From: an uncultured Flavobacteriaceae bacterium
GTDB lineage: Bacteria; Bacteroidota; Bacteroidia; Flavobacteriales; Flavobacteriaceae
Reading direction: 5' to 3'
DNA: 64,000 nt
Assembly (NCBI GenBank): GCA_947488345.1
Contig: CANKZQ010000001.1
Coordinates: 881,501-945,500, forward strand
Shown: positions 27,763 to 36,366 of the stretch, in pieces
Position numbering within the stretch: the stretch's first letter is position 1
How the letters are laid out: each line of letters begins with the position of its first letter
Position numbers and translations under genes: made by a program
Notes under the pieces: model-generated
What the model was told of the DNA's origin: nothing
Seen by the model: only the letters and a program-made list of their open reading frames with translations
Database searches by the model: none

Positions 27763-28314
27763 CTATCTAATTTTATCCTGATTCTGTTTTACAAAAGCAC
27801 CCCAACCTGAATAGCTCTTCCCCGCTGTTACCTTTCCTGCATTGTAAAAATGACAAACGGCCGCGGCCAGCCCATCGGTAGAGTCTAAATTCTTAGGTAG
27901 TTCTTTTAAACCAAGCGTGCTTTGAAGCATTTTTGCCACTTGTTCTTTACTAGCATTTCCATTACCTGTAATGGCCATTTTGATTTTCTTTGGTGAATAT
28001 TCTGTGATAGGTACTTCTCTCGATAAACCAGCCGCCATAGCAACACCCTGTGCACGACCCAACTTTAACATACTCTGTACGTTTTTACCAAAAAACGGTG
28101 CTTCAATGGCAATTTCATCTGGATGATAGGTGTCAATCAATTCTACCGTACGTTCAAAAATTAATTTCAGCTTGACATAGTGATCGTCATACTTTTTTAG
28201 GAGTAATTCATTTAACTGCATAAATTGCATCTCCTTCTTTACGACTTTTATCAATCCGAATCCCATAATGGTAGTTCCCGGATCAATTCCCAAAATAATT
28301 TTCTCTGTATTCAA
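27763..28314 (-). CDS. ruvC: Crossover junction endodeoxyribonuclease RuvC
   Basis: Resolves Holliday junctions with RuvAB. The protein is 183 residues, typical for RuvC. The RNase H-like acidic residues are visible: Asp11 in LGIDPGT, Glu in AIEAPFFGKN (about 69), and the terminal Asp pair in LDSTDGLAAAVCH (about 146-149). It lies between an acetyltransferase gene (2 nt) and hemW (1 nt) in the same operon; there is no ruvA or ruvB here. Confidence 0.96.
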   Translation of the reverse strand: MNTEKIILGIDPGTTIMGFGLIKVVKKEMQFMQLNELLLKKYDDHYVKLKLIFERTVELIDTYHPDEIAIEAPFFGKNVQSMLKLGRAQGVAMAAGLSREVPITEYSPKKIKMAITGNGNASKEQVAKMLQSTLGLKELPKNLDSTDGLAAAVCHFYNAGKVTAGKSYSGWGAFVKQNQDKIR

Positions 28315-28316
28315 GT

Positions 28317-28769
28317 TTAGTAATTATAATAATTAAAGTGGACCACTTTTTCTTGCTCTCCACCTGTACCCTCATAAAATAGAAGTGCTTTCGCATCTTC
28401 TTCATCTGCCGCCACGAATATTTCTTGTATTCCTCTTTCTGAGCTTAGCTCTTTCAACTTAGACAATAATGCCTTCCCAATTCCTTTCCTTTGAAATTCA
28501 GGTTTTACCGCAATATCATATATAAAAAGCTCGGTGTTTTCTTTATAATACTTCTTAATCTCATATGCCGTTAATCCACCGATTACCTCTTGATTGTAAA
28601 ATGCAACAAGAACGACAAAATCAGATTTTAAAAGTAGTTCTGTCAAATACGCATTCGATGGTAGATCTTTATCATCATGATCAAACACCTTTTGAAACAC
28701 AGTAATTAATTCTTTAAAAGATGTTAAATCGTCTTTTGATAACAATTTTATTTTTATCTCTTCCATCAT
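28317..28769 (-). CDS. GNAT acetyltransferase, AAC(3)-I-like
   Basis: A 150-residue GNAT protein. The acetyl-CoA loop QRKGIGKALL lies at about residues 95-104 after the strand FIYDIAVKPEF. The C-terminal EGTGGEQEKVVHF segment resembles chromosomal AAC(3)-I-like enzymes of the N-acetyltransferase superfamily. Chromosomal members in environmental bacteria are usually not proven to modify aminoglycosides, so resistance should not be assumed. Likely the first gene of the six-gene operon with ruvC and hemW. Confidence 0.88.
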   Translation of the reverse strand: MMEEIKIKLLSKDDLTSFKELITVFQKVFDHDDKDLPSNAYLTELLLKSDFVVLVAFYNQEVIGGLTAYEIKKYYKENTELFIYDIAVKPEFQRKGIGKALLSKLKELSSERGIQEIFVAADEEDAKALLFYEGTGGEQEKVVHFNYYNY

Positions 28770-28847
28770 TAATAGCTAGATACACTTTATCCATAACGAA
28801 TATCACTACCTTCGTAAGAATAACAAATATTTATTTACTTTGCACTA

Positions 28848-29834
28848 ATGTACAATTCGTTGCAATACAAAACTAAACAATTCTTATTTCTCCTTGTTAA
28901 GTTAACTATTATTGTTGGCGCTTTTTATTTCATCTATAACAAGATCGTACACAATGAACAGTTAGAATTTTCTGTTTTCGTCACTCAATTGGAAGGGACT
29001 ATTTTTAATAGTTATAGCGTTATTTTCAGCTTATTCATTTTCACTTTTATCAATTGGTTTTTTGAAATATTAAAATGGAAAACATTGGCTTCTTTTGTGC
29101 ACAACATTTCATTTACAAATGCCGCCAAACAAAGTTTAGGTTCACTTACGGCTTCTTTGTTTACACCAAATAGAATTGGTGAATACGGTGCCAAGGCCAT
29201 TTATTATAAGAAAGGAAAACGTCGAAAAATCATGTTAATGAATTTAATTAGTAATAGCTCTCAAATGCTCGTTACTACTATATTCGGAATTGCAGGATTG
29301 AGCTATTTCTTAACTCATTTTACTGTAGAAATCGAATTCTTTCGTCTTCGCAAGTTGGGCTATTTAAGCGCATTATTAATCGCTTTTGTTTTCTTTGGTA
29401 GAAAATTTGGCTATAAAAAAATTCGAGGTTTTTACATTGATAAAATTATTACATTCATCAAAAGTATTCCTGTGAGTGTTCATTTTACAACCCTGCTTTT
29501 TTCAATCATTAGATATCTCATTTTTTCACATCAGTTCTATTTTTTATTAACCGTTTTTGATGTGCCTATTTCATACACAACAGCCATGTCATTTATTACG
29601 AGCATGTATATATTAGCCTCTTTGATACCGAGTCTTAGCTTTTTTGACTGGTTAATCAAGGGATCGGTAGCTTTATGGATATTTAGTTTTATTGGAAACT
29701 ATGAGCTTGTTATTGTAACAATCTCTTTGGTTATGTGGGGCATGAATTTTGGAATTCCCGCAATTTTCGGAAGTTATTTTGTACTCAATTTTAGCTTTTC
29801 GACTGCTACTAACCCTACTCATTCACAACCATGA
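28848..29834 (+). CDS. Lysylphosphatidylglycerol synthase-like membrane protein
   Basis: A 328-residue polytopic protein with about eight membrane helices and no catalytic soluble domain. The pattern NRIGEYGAKAIYYKKGKRRK near residues 105-124 is the conserved loop of the UPF0104/LPG_synthase_TM family. In MprF this module flips lipids; stand-alone members are unassigned. Its stop overlaps the glycosyltransferase start by 4 bases, so the two probably work on the same lipid or glycolipid. TTACTTTG just before the start is a possible -7 element. Confidence 0.82.
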   Translation: MYNSLQYKTKQFLFLLVKLTIIVGAFYFIYNKIVHNEQLEFSVFVTQLEGTIFNSYSVIFSLFIFTFINWFFEILKWKTLASFVHNISFTNAAKQSLGSLTASLFTPNRIGEYGAKAIYYKKGKRRKIMLMNLISNSSQMLVTTIFGIAGLSYFLTHFTVEIEFFRLRKLGYLSALLIAFVFFGRKFGYKKIRGFYIDKIITFIKSIPVSVHFTTLLFSIIRYLIFSHQFYFLLTVFDVPISYTTAMSFITSMYILASLIPSLSFFDWLIKGSVALWIFSFIGNYELVIVTISLVMWGMNFGIPAIFGSYFVLNFSFSTATNPTHSQP

Positions 29835-30970
29835 TACTAGCCGCGATCATAATTAGCTTCTTCTATTGTTTGCTCATTAGTTCTTTGTTTATTGGCTTCG
29901 ATCTAGTTGCATCCTTTCAGCCAACGAAATCGGCTCAGAACACCCGTTTTTCGATCATCATTCCTTTTCGAAATGAAGCTAGCAACTTGCCCAAATTATT
30001 GCAAAGTATTACGACGCTAATATATCCTACTAACAACTATGAACTTATTTTTGTTGACGATGATTCGGAAGATAATTCGGTACAAATAATTGAAGCATAT
30101 ATAAAATCGAGACCTTTAGACTCCTCTCAAGTTGATATTAAAATTTTAAACAATATCCGTAGAACGAACTCTCCAAAAAAAGATGCAATTCTCACCGCCA
30201 TACAGCAGGCTTCATTTGAATGGATTATCACCACCGATGCCGATTGCCTGATACCTCAAAAATGGCTACAAGTTTTTGATCAATTCATTAACAAAACATC
30301 GCCTAAACTTATTGTTGGACCCGTAGCCTATAGCTCCAAAAACAATCTTCTAGAGGGTTTTCAACACCTCGATTTTTTAAGTCTAATGGGCAGTACTATT
30401 GGAGGGTTCGGCATTCGCAAACCTTTTTTATGCAACGGTGCTAACTTATGTTATCACAAACAAGCCTTTTTCGAAATTGAAGGCTTTGAAGGTAATGCAG
30501 AAATCGCCAGTGGGGATGATGTTTTTTTACTAGAGAAAATGATACAGAAGTATCCAAATGATGTACACTATTTAAAATCAGAAAACGCCATAGTAACTAC
30601 ACCTCCCCAAACAACATTTAAACAATTGATCAATCAGCGCACAAGATGGGCAGCAAAATCTGTAGCATATAAAAATACGTTTAGTCAGCTCGTAAGTCTC
30701 ATTGTGTTGACCATGAATCTCTATATTATGGCGTTATTTTTGGGAAGTATTTTTCAACTAAATTCGTGGCACTTGTTAATTGTGGTTTTTTCGATCAAAT
30801 TTTGCTTAGATTTCCTTTTAATATTCAAGACTAGCCGTTTTTTTAAACAACAACGTGTATTAAAGTACTATTTGATAAGCAGTTTACTATATCCTCTTTT
30901 TATTATGTTTGTACTTATTAATTCGCTTAAATCGGGGTATTCCTGGAAAGGAAGGGCCTTTAAAAAATAA
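29831..30970 (+). CDS. Family 2 glycosyltransferase, membrane-bound
   Basis: A 379-residue GT2 enzyme. An N-terminal membrane helix (3-24) is followed by the GT-A domain with FSIIIPFRNEASNL (about 41-54), the FVDDDSEDN site, the DxD-type TTDADC, and the QxxRW-type INQRTRWAAKS at about 268-278. Three C-terminal helices follow. The QxxRW motif is typical of processive or polyprenyl-linked GT2 enzymes. It is translationally coupled to the upstream membrane protein, suggesting cell-envelope glycolipid synthesis. The sugar is unknown. Confidence 0.93.
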   Translation: MILAAIIISFFYCLLISSLFIGFDLVASFQPTKSAQNTRFSIIIPFRNEASNLPKLLQSITTLIYPTNNYELIFVDDDSEDNSVQIIEAYIKSRPLDSSQVDIKILNNIRRTNSPKKDAILTAIQQASFEWIITTDADCLIPQKWLQVFDQFINKTSPKLIVGPVAYSSKNNLLEGFQHLDFLSLMGSTIGGFGIRKPFLCNGANLCYHKQAFFEIEGFEGNAEIASGDDVFLLEKMIQKYPNDVHYLKSENAIVTTPPQTTFKQLINQRTRWAAKSVAYKNTFSQLVSLIVLTMNLYIMALFLGSIFQLNSWHLLIVVFSIKFCLDFLLIFKTSRFFKQQRVLKYYLISSLLYPLFIMFVLINSLKSGYSWKGRAFKK

Positions 30971-30981
30971 CCACATAGCCG

Positions 30982-31722
30982 ATGTCAATTCTCAATTACA
31001 ACACTTCAAATCCGGTATTTAGTCGCAGTATTTGGAAGAGCGAAAAGCCCAAGACAGCCCGGATGAGCATGACTGGTATTTTTCTAAAATCAATATGCTC
31101 GCTCCTATTATTAGGCCTTACAACATGGTATGTATGGGATTTAGTTCAACAAGGTGTTGATGTGAAATGGTATACTTCTGGAGGAATGTTGGCCGCTATC
31201 GTGTTTAGTTTACTGACCTCTTTTAAACCAACGTGGGCTCCGATTACCACCCCTTTATATGCGTTGGCAAAAGGTTTATTTCTCGGGGGCATTTCGGCGT
31301 ATGCAGAAATACGATTTCCTGGCATGCCGATGAAAGCCGTGAGTATTACCATTCTTACTTTTCTGGTTATGTTGTTGCTTTATCAATTACGTATTATTGT
31401 GGTCACTCGACGTTTTAGAAGTGTCATTATTAGTGCTGCGATTACTATTATGTTTATCTATATTATCAACTGGATTTTAACCTTTTTTGGATTGAGCTTA
31501 CCGTTTGTTTGGGGCACCTCATGGTTTGCTATCGGTTTCAATATAATCGCAGCCATCATTGCCTCTTTTTCGTTGTTATTAGATTTTGATTTTATTGATC
31601 GTAAAGTAGGTAGAGCCCCGAAATATTATGAATGGGTGGCGACTTGGGGATTACTTGTAACTCTTGTTTGGCTGTATATTGAAGTGCTACGTTTGATGAA
31701 AAAATTGGCAATTCGTTTTTGA
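30982..31722 (+). CDS. Bax inhibitor-1/YccA-family membrane protein
   Basis: A 246-residue protein with seven predicted helices and the YccA-type N-terminus (NPVFSRSIWKSE) followed by a short linker. The C-terminal helix region contains FDFIDRKVGRAPKYYEW, a conserved stretch of bacterial BI-1-like proteins. YccA in E. coli interacts with FtsH; related BI-1 proteins leak calcium. It follows the GT2 gene by 11 nt in the same direction and converges on the TonB_C lipoprotein gene with no gap. Confidence 0.92.
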   Translation: MSILNYNTSNPVFSRSIWKSEKPKTARMSMTGIFLKSICSLLLLGLTTWYVWDLVQQGVDVKWYTSGGMLAAIVFSLLTSFKPTWAPITTPLYALAKGLFLGGISAYAEIRFPGMPMKAVSITILTFLVMLLLYQLRIIVVTRRFRSVIISAAITIMFIYIINWILTFFGLSLPFVWGTSWFAIGFNIIAAIIASFSLLLDFDFIDRKVGRAPKYYEWVATWGLLVTLVWLYIEVLRLMKKLAIRF

Positions 31723-32205
31723 TTAGAGCATCTCAATTATAATCTCCATTCTATATTGTGATTTAACAGGTATTCCATTTTTTCTGGCGGATTCTATAAT
31801 TGGTAATTCGCTGATACTTTCTCTAATTAGCGCTTCTAAATTTGGGAGTTCTTTGGAAATTGTTTTCGAAGAATTTACTCGAACCAAAGATGCCCTATTG
31901 GTAAGGTCAATTAAGATGTCAATAGAAATTTTGTCATTCACTTCCCGATCTACCCGCAACTCATGTTTAGAGAGTAATTCTGATAGTTTCTGTGCGATAG
32001 AGGTTTCGAAACATTCTTTTCGATTATCGTCTTCGGCGCCATCTGTACAATCAGGAAAAAGCGGGTATTTGGTAACGGTTGTATAATCGACAACAGTAGG
32101 CAACAACTGGATGTTACTATTCGCTGTACTTTTTTGAGATGAAAAATAATCACACGAAGTACAGAGTATACATACCAATAAGAGTTTCCAAACGCGCCTC
32201 AACAT
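31723..32205 (-). CDS. TonB C-terminal-domain-like lipoprotein
   Basis: A 160-residue protein. The lipoprotein signal (VWKLLLVCILCTSC) gives Cys17 or so as the lipidated residue. The rest carries a FPDCTDG...ECFE start and a terminal domain with the beta-alpha-beta layout of TonB_C (residues about 80-160). The same FPGC...KECF pattern occurs in the C-terminus of the M56 protein two genes upstream. It lacks the TonB N-terminal helix, so it cannot itself be energised by ExbB/ExbD. ATG at 32205 is preferred over 32235. Last gene of the five-gene BlaI-M56 operon. Confidence 0.7.
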   Translation of the reverse strand: MLRRVWKLLLVCILCTSCDYFSSQKSTANSNIQLLPTVVDYTTVTKYPLFPDCTDGAEDDNRKECFETSIAQKLSELLSKHELRVDREVNDKISIDILIDLTNRASLVRVNSSKTISKELPNLEALIRESISELPIIESARKNGIPVKSQYRMEIIIEML

Positions 32206-32252
32206 TGTTATTTGATTGACAATGTGAAAGTACAATTTTTTGCTAAACGGTG

Positions 32253-33503
32253 TTACTCAACTTTTTCACCTTTTATAAACAGTGCTTTCTTGATCTCTTT
32301 TATACGTCTTTCAACATAAGTCGTTTCTTCTTGGTCTAATGACTGAAACTTGTCTAAATAACGTTTGTAATGTGTTAATGCAATCTTTTTATCTTTATAG
32401 TAACTATCCGACGATAAAGCAATTTGAAATAAAATGGTTTTGTTTCTTGGGTTGGACTCCAACCCTTTTTCAAATAACTTCATCGCCTTTTTGTGTTCTT
32501 TTTGCACCAATTGCAACATCCCTAAATGATAATAATGTTTATCTAATTTTGGTTTTTGCAAATAGATAGACATCATAAAATTAAATTGAGCCTTTTTGTG
32601 TTCTTTTAGAGAAGCGTATACCAATCCCAAATTATAGCGCACTTCATCATCTTGTGGATCTTTATCTTTAGCCTTGAGAAAATACGTCTCGGCATTTTTA
32701 AAATCTTCCAGTTTTAAATAGGTAAAACCATACATTTTGTATGTAAACAAGGTTTTATATCCTAAAGTATCCAATTTATCAAGATGCTTCAAAGCGACCT
32801 TATACTCTTTTTTATAAAAGGCATCTTTTGCTTTTAACTGATTGAAATTAATGCTCTCTGGATTTATTTTCAACCCTTTATCAATGAATAAGCTTGCTGA
32901 ATCTCGAATATTCAAGGCTCGATAAAATTTGGCCAATCTATAGATACTTTTTAAGTGCATCGAATCCAGCTCAAAGGCTTGTAAGAATCCCACAGATGGG
33001 TCTTTTTTTACCTTGTCATAGGCTAATCCTAAATGATAATGATAGTTCGGGTTTTCAGGATCCTGTTCACTTAATTCGGTAAATAATTGTATGGCTTTTT
33101 TAACCTTTCGTTCTCCCATATACAATTTCGCAAGGGTATATTTTAAAATTGAATTATTGGGATTTGCTTCTAGGATTTCTTTATACAGTGTAATAGTTTT
33201 GGGTACATTTCCCATAAATTGATGGCTCACCCCTAATCTTTCTTTTGTCTTATCGGAAGGGTTTGTTGCATAGGCCCTATTATAAAAAGCAATTGCTTCA
33301 GAATGATTGCCTACTTTTTGATACACAGATCCAATTTTCTCTAAAATTGAAGAAGATGGATTCTTTACTCCTTTTAAAATTTTCAGTGCCTGTTGATAAT
33401 CACCTGTTCCCAAGATACTATCAGCAACTTTTAAGACAGGAGTTTGTGCATACATGCTAACAGACGCTAGTGCACATATCATAATAGGAATTAACTTTTT
33501 CAT
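32253..33503 (-). CDS. TPR-repeat exported protein
   Basis: A 416-residue protein with a Sec signal peptide (cleavage about residue 19, MYAQ) and about ten consecutive tetratricopeptide units from about residue 35 to 385, with clear Trp/Gly/Ala spacing such as NHSEAIAFYNRAYATNPSD and YHYHLGLAYDKV. TPR arrays are protein-binding scaffolds; this one is periplasmic. It sits 4 nt after the DUF4350-like gene in the BlaI-M56 operon, so it probably helps assemble or stabilise an envelope complex induced by that sensor. Confidence 0.88.
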   Translation of the reverse strand: MKKLIPIMICALASVSMYAQTPVLKVADSILGTGDYQQALKILKGVKNPSSSILEKIGSVYQKVGNHSEAIAFYNRAYATNPSDKTKERLGVSHQFMGNVPKTITLYKEILEANPNNSILKYTLAKLYMGERKVKKAIQLFTELSEQDPENPNYHYHLGLAYDKVKKDPSVGFLQAFELDSMHLKSIYRLAKFYRALNIRDSASLFIDKGLKINPESINFNQLKAKDAFYKKEYKVALKHLDKLDTLGYKTLFTYKMYGFTYLKLEDFKNAETYFLKAKDKDPQDDEVRYNLGLVYASLKEHKKAQFNFMMSIYLQKPKLDKHYYHLGMLQLVQKEHKKAMKLFEKGLESNPRNKTILFQIALSSDSYYKDKKIALTHYKRYLDKFQSLDQEETTYVERRIKEIKKALFIKGEKVE

Positions 33504-33507
33504 ATAA

Positions 33508-34413
33508 TTAATAGAGTCGATCTAACCAATGTATTATATTTAAAAGCAGCTTGTAATTTTGTGGAGCATATTCTGCATTCATACCAACCTTACGACGCTG
33601 TTGTCCTGCTAGTTGCCCAGTAAACATAGCCGCCTCACCGAATACAGCCACACGTCCTTTACCAAATTCTAAGACAGCTCCTTGAGATAAGTTAGAAGCC
33701 TTGAACTGCTTGGTTTTTTCATTAAAAACCCACATGGTATCTGGTAAATGTACAGTATATTTTTCATTTAATTTTAGAATTGATAGTGCCTCTTTAGGTG
33801 TTTCAAAAGCTTGACCGGTAAATGTTACGACTTTGTCAACTTTTTCATCTGCACTTCTACCTTTAGTGATGATATTAGAGGCTAACAGTGAATTGTCATT
33901 TGTAAAGTCTAAAATTCCTCTACGTTCATTGTCGAACAAAAAACTGTCATAAAACTTAAATCCAAATGCTTCTCCTAATTCGGAGGCTGCACCAGCAAAA
34001 GGCATATGATCTGCAATTAAGAATAGCGAACCTCCGTTCGTTATCCATTGTTTTAGGGCTGTAATTTCGGCTTTAGAAAAAGCACTTTTCGTTGGGATCG
34101 TAAACGGAGGCCTACTATCTTCGGGAAGTGCATTTGAAATAACCAATATATCCACATCAGTCAACTTTTCTTTAGTAAATACAGTATCAAATCCTTTTAC
34201 TACATATCCATCTTGCCTTAACAGTTGTGCAAAAGGCAAAAACCGATTGTCTTTGGTATGAAAATTACGATGGGCTTGATCTATATATACGATCGAACCT
34301 TTTCCTGCAGCATACGCACTCTTGTTTATTTTAGGTTTGTATAATGTATCTGGAACCTGCTGGCAATAGGCCATCGCACCTATCACGAAAAACAACAAAC
34401 AAATCTTTCTCAT
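33508..34413 (-). CDS. DUF4350-like exported protein (class I GATase-like fold)
   Basis: A 301-residue exported protein (signal peptide about 1-17, MAYCQ). The domain resembles DUF4350: GSIVYIDQAHRNFHT, VDILVISNALP, a Gly-rich NGGSLFLIADHMPF segment (about 133-146) and GKGRVAVFGEAAMF. The fold of such proteins is class I glutamine amidotransferase-like without an obvious catalytic Cys, so a binding role is possible. It starts right after the M56 stop, indicating coupling, and precedes the TPR gene by 4 nt. Confidence 0.72.
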   Translation of the reverse strand: MRKICLLFFVIGAMAYCQQVPDTLYKPKINKSAYAAGKGSIVYIDQAHRNFHTKDNRFLPFAQLLRQDGYVVKGFDTVFTKEKLTDVDILVISNALPEDSRPPFTIPTKSAFSKAEITALKQWITNGGSLFLIADHMPFAGAASELGEAFGFKFYDSFLFDNERRGILDFTNDNSLLASNIITKGRSADEKVDKVVTFTGQAFETPKEALSILKLNEKYTVHLPDTMWVFNEKTKQFKASNLSQGAVLEFGKGRVAVFGEAAMFTGQLAGQQRRKVGMNAEYAPQNYKLLLNIIHWLDRLY

Positions 34414-35877
34414 TTATTGAATATTAAAAGAAATAGGTAACATATATTTTACAGCAACCTTTTCTCCATTTTCTTTTTCACCAGCTTGCAATTTCGGCAC
34501 ACTCAATATGGTTCGAGTTGCTTCTTTTTCTAAGGCTTTATGTGGTGCTCTCGCTTTTACATCAACAATATCACCATTGGTATTAATTTTGAACTGTACA
34601 TATATTTTCTTTGTTCCCGGTTCAAGATTTAATGATTTTCCAATTGACGCGTCAAAATTTCTAGCTACAAAACGTTGTAGGTTTTTGTTAAAGCATTCTT
34701 TCGGGTTTAGCTCACCCTCACACCCAGGAAAGACAGGAGATTTCGTAATATTTGCAAAAGGAATACTTTCTGCATTGTAGCTATTGTCAATTTGTAATTC
34801 TCCTTTGCCTTCAATATCTCTCAATATTTCTTTCTCCTTCTGCGACAAGTATTTCACCAACAGTTCTCTCATTCCATCTTCATAACCTTCAACATCTTCA
34901 TCGATTAGCGAACTATCGAGCGCCGCAATTAACTCTTTAAGCTCATGCGCTTCCAATTTAGTAACGTCGGTTTTTAGTTTATGAATTAATTGCTCTATCG
35001 TATTTTCAGTTTCAACCGGTACTTCATTGTTCTCACAAGAACTATAGAGTAGCATACTCAGTAAAACGGGGATGAGCAATACATACTTAAACTTCAATAG
35101 CTGTTTTGATTTGTCTTTATTTAACATAACGATTCGTTTTTTGATTAATGAAATTTTTAAAAATGAATTAATGAATGATATTTGATACGTGTCAAAAGTC
35201 TGGCTCAATAAATTTTGAAAATAGTCCTTTTTATCAGTCTCTTTTACTGTTTTACCATCGGCAATGAATTCGTGCAATTCGGCAATACGTTTTTGAAATA
35301 CATAACTTAACGGATTGAACCAACACAGAATTTTTTGTAGTTCAAATAGAAAAAGATCAAGACTGTGTTTTTGTTGTACATGTACTAATTCATGAGCAAT
35401 AATTTGCTCTTTTTGGCCTTCCGTTAAGGATTTTCCTAAAAAAATGTAATTAAAAAATGAAAAAGCCTTACTATGCTCTAAAAGCACCAATCGATACCTA
35501 CCTAAACGTTGTTTTTCACCCTTAGAAATGAGTTTAGTTAGCTGGTATAATTTTATGGTAAACAAAACAAACGCAATTACGACTCCAAGAACAAAAATAA
35601 TTTGCAAGACATTAAAAAATAAGCCACTCCAGTCAAAACGTTCTTGAATTACGGAAGTTGGAGACAACACGACTTCTGGTAACAAAATCATATACTCTTG
35701 GGGTAGTATTTTTTGAAATCCAGTAAGTTTGATAAAGGGGATACAATAGGCAGCAACAGAAGTAATTAATAAATAAGCTCTATTCCATTGAAAGAATGTT
35801 TCCTTCTTTAAAAAGACATCGTACACAATCATGAACAATGTTTGAAATAATATGACTTGGATAATATAATCGAACAT
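34414..35877 (-). CDS. M56-family (BlaR1-like) metallopeptidase with C-terminal TonB domain
   Basis: A 487-residue membrane protease-sensor. Helices lie at about residues 4-22, 34-50 and 88-112. The cytosolic zinc site HELVH is at 162-166, with IAELHEFIADGK supplying the third ligand Glu. A fourth helix is at about 267-284. The periplasmic part is a helical linker followed by a TonB_C-like domain (about 378-487, SPVFPGCEGELNPKECF then VQFKINTNGDIVDVK). In place of a beta-lactam-binding domain it thus has a domain that in TonB contacts receptors and peptidoglycan. It lies 5 nt after blaI. Confidence 0.92.
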   Translation of the reverse strand: MFDYIIQVILFQTLFMIVYDVFLKKETFFQWNRAYLLITSVAAYCIPFIKLTGFQKILPQEYMILLPEVVLSPTSVIQERFDWSGLFFNVLQIIFVLGVVIAFVLFTIKLYQLTKLISKGEKQRLGRYRLVLLEHSKAFSFFNYIFLGKSLTEGQKEQIIAHELVHVQQKHSLDLFLFELQKILCWFNPLSYVFQKRIAELHEFIADGKTVKETDKKDYFQNLLSQTFDTYQISFINSFLKISLIKKRIVMLNKDKSKQLLKFKYVLLIPVLLSMLLYSSCENNEVPVETENTIEQLIHKLKTDVTKLEAHELKELIAALDSSLIDEDVEGYEDGMRELLVKYLSQKEKEILRDIEGKGELQIDNSYNAESIPFANITKSPVFPGCEGELNPKECFNKNLQRFVARNFDASIGKSLNLEPGTKKIYVQFKINTNGDIVDVKARAPHKALEKEATRTILSVPKLQAGEKENGEKVAVKYMLPISFNIQ

Positions 35878-35882
35878 AATGG

Positions 35883-36245
35883 CTATTTCTTTTTATTAAT
35901 TTCATTTAAAACATCTTCCATTTCTTCGAGACTTACATCATTCTTCTCCACAAAAAAGGACACCATACTTTTAAAAGAGCCTCCAAAGTATCCATCCATT
36001 AGTTTATGGAGACTCTGATTGCTATACGCTTCCTTTTTCACTAACGGAAAGTACTTGTATCCCTTTCCAAAAGGTTCGTGATCGACAAATTTTTTATCTT
36101 CTAATATTCTTACTATTGTAGAAACCGTATTGTATGCAGGTTTAGGCGTAGGTAGCTCAGCGATTATCTCTTTCACTGTACACAACTCTAATTGCCATAA
36201 AATGTGCATAATCTGTTCTTCTGCTTTTGTTAATTGCTTTGACAT
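35883..36245 (-). CDS. BlaI/MecI/CopY-family transcriptional repressor (second copy)
   Basis: A 120-residue Penicillinase_R repressor. Winged helix at about 1-72 (LTKAEEQIMHILWQLE and AYNTVSTIVRILEDKKFV), with a helical C-terminus. First gene of a tight five-gene operon. Three copies of the dyad AACTAAnnnnTTAGTT surround its promoter and fit an autoregulated repressor. Its recognition helix (AYNTVSTIVRI) differs from the first copy's (ATTTVATLLKR), in line with a different operator sequence. Confidence 0.93.
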   Translation of the reverse strand: MSKQLTKAEEQIMHILWQLELCTVKEIIAELPTPKPAYNTVSTIVRILEDKKFVDHEPFGKGYKYFPLVKKEAYSNQSLHKLMDGYFGGSFKSMVSFFVEKNDVSLEEMEDVLNEINKKK

Positions 36246-36251
36246 ATTTTC

Positions 36252-36267
36252 AACTAATTTTTTAGTT
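36252..36267 (-). promoter_or_regulatory. Operator dyad A, second BlaI locus
   Basis: AACTAA-TTTT-TTAGTT, a perfect 6-bp dyad, ends 7 bases before the blaI start, downstream of the -7 element, where a bound repressor would block elongation or translation start. Confidence 0.65.
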
Positions 36268-36275
36268 TAATAAAA

Positions 36276-36283
36276 CAAATATA
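36276..36283 (-). promoter_or_regulatory. -7 element of the second BlaI-M56 operon
   Basis: Minus strand TATATTTG matches TAnnTTTG exactly, 31 nt upstream of the blaI start. The -33 region reads TTAG rather than TTTG, so the promoter is probably weak or activator-independent at low level. Confidence 0.6.
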
Positions 36284-36298
36284 ACTAAATATTTAGTT
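36283..36298 (-). promoter_or_regulatory. Operator dyad B, second BlaI locus
   Basis: AACTAAATATTTAGTT is a perfect 16-bp palindrome touching the upstream edge of the -7 element and filling the spacer. Confidence 0.7.
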
Positions 36299-36300
36299 TA

Positions 36301-36316
36301 AACTAATTTTTTAGTT
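36301..36316 (-). promoter_or_regulatory. Operator dyad C, second BlaI locus
   Basis: AACTAA-TTTT-TTAGTT, same dyad as A, centred 18 bp upstream of B and covering the -33 position. It is also 50 nt from the divergent DUF456 gene and may regulate it. Confidence 0.65.
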
Positions 36317-36366
36317 GAATAATTTTGTAACAAACTTTTAGTAATTTCGTCAGATAAGCAAAAAAC

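Noticed and set aside
28317-28769. Aminoglycoside resistance gene
   Set aside because: The AAC(3)-I-like resemblance is at superfamily level; environmental chromosomal GNATs of this type are not shown to give resistance.
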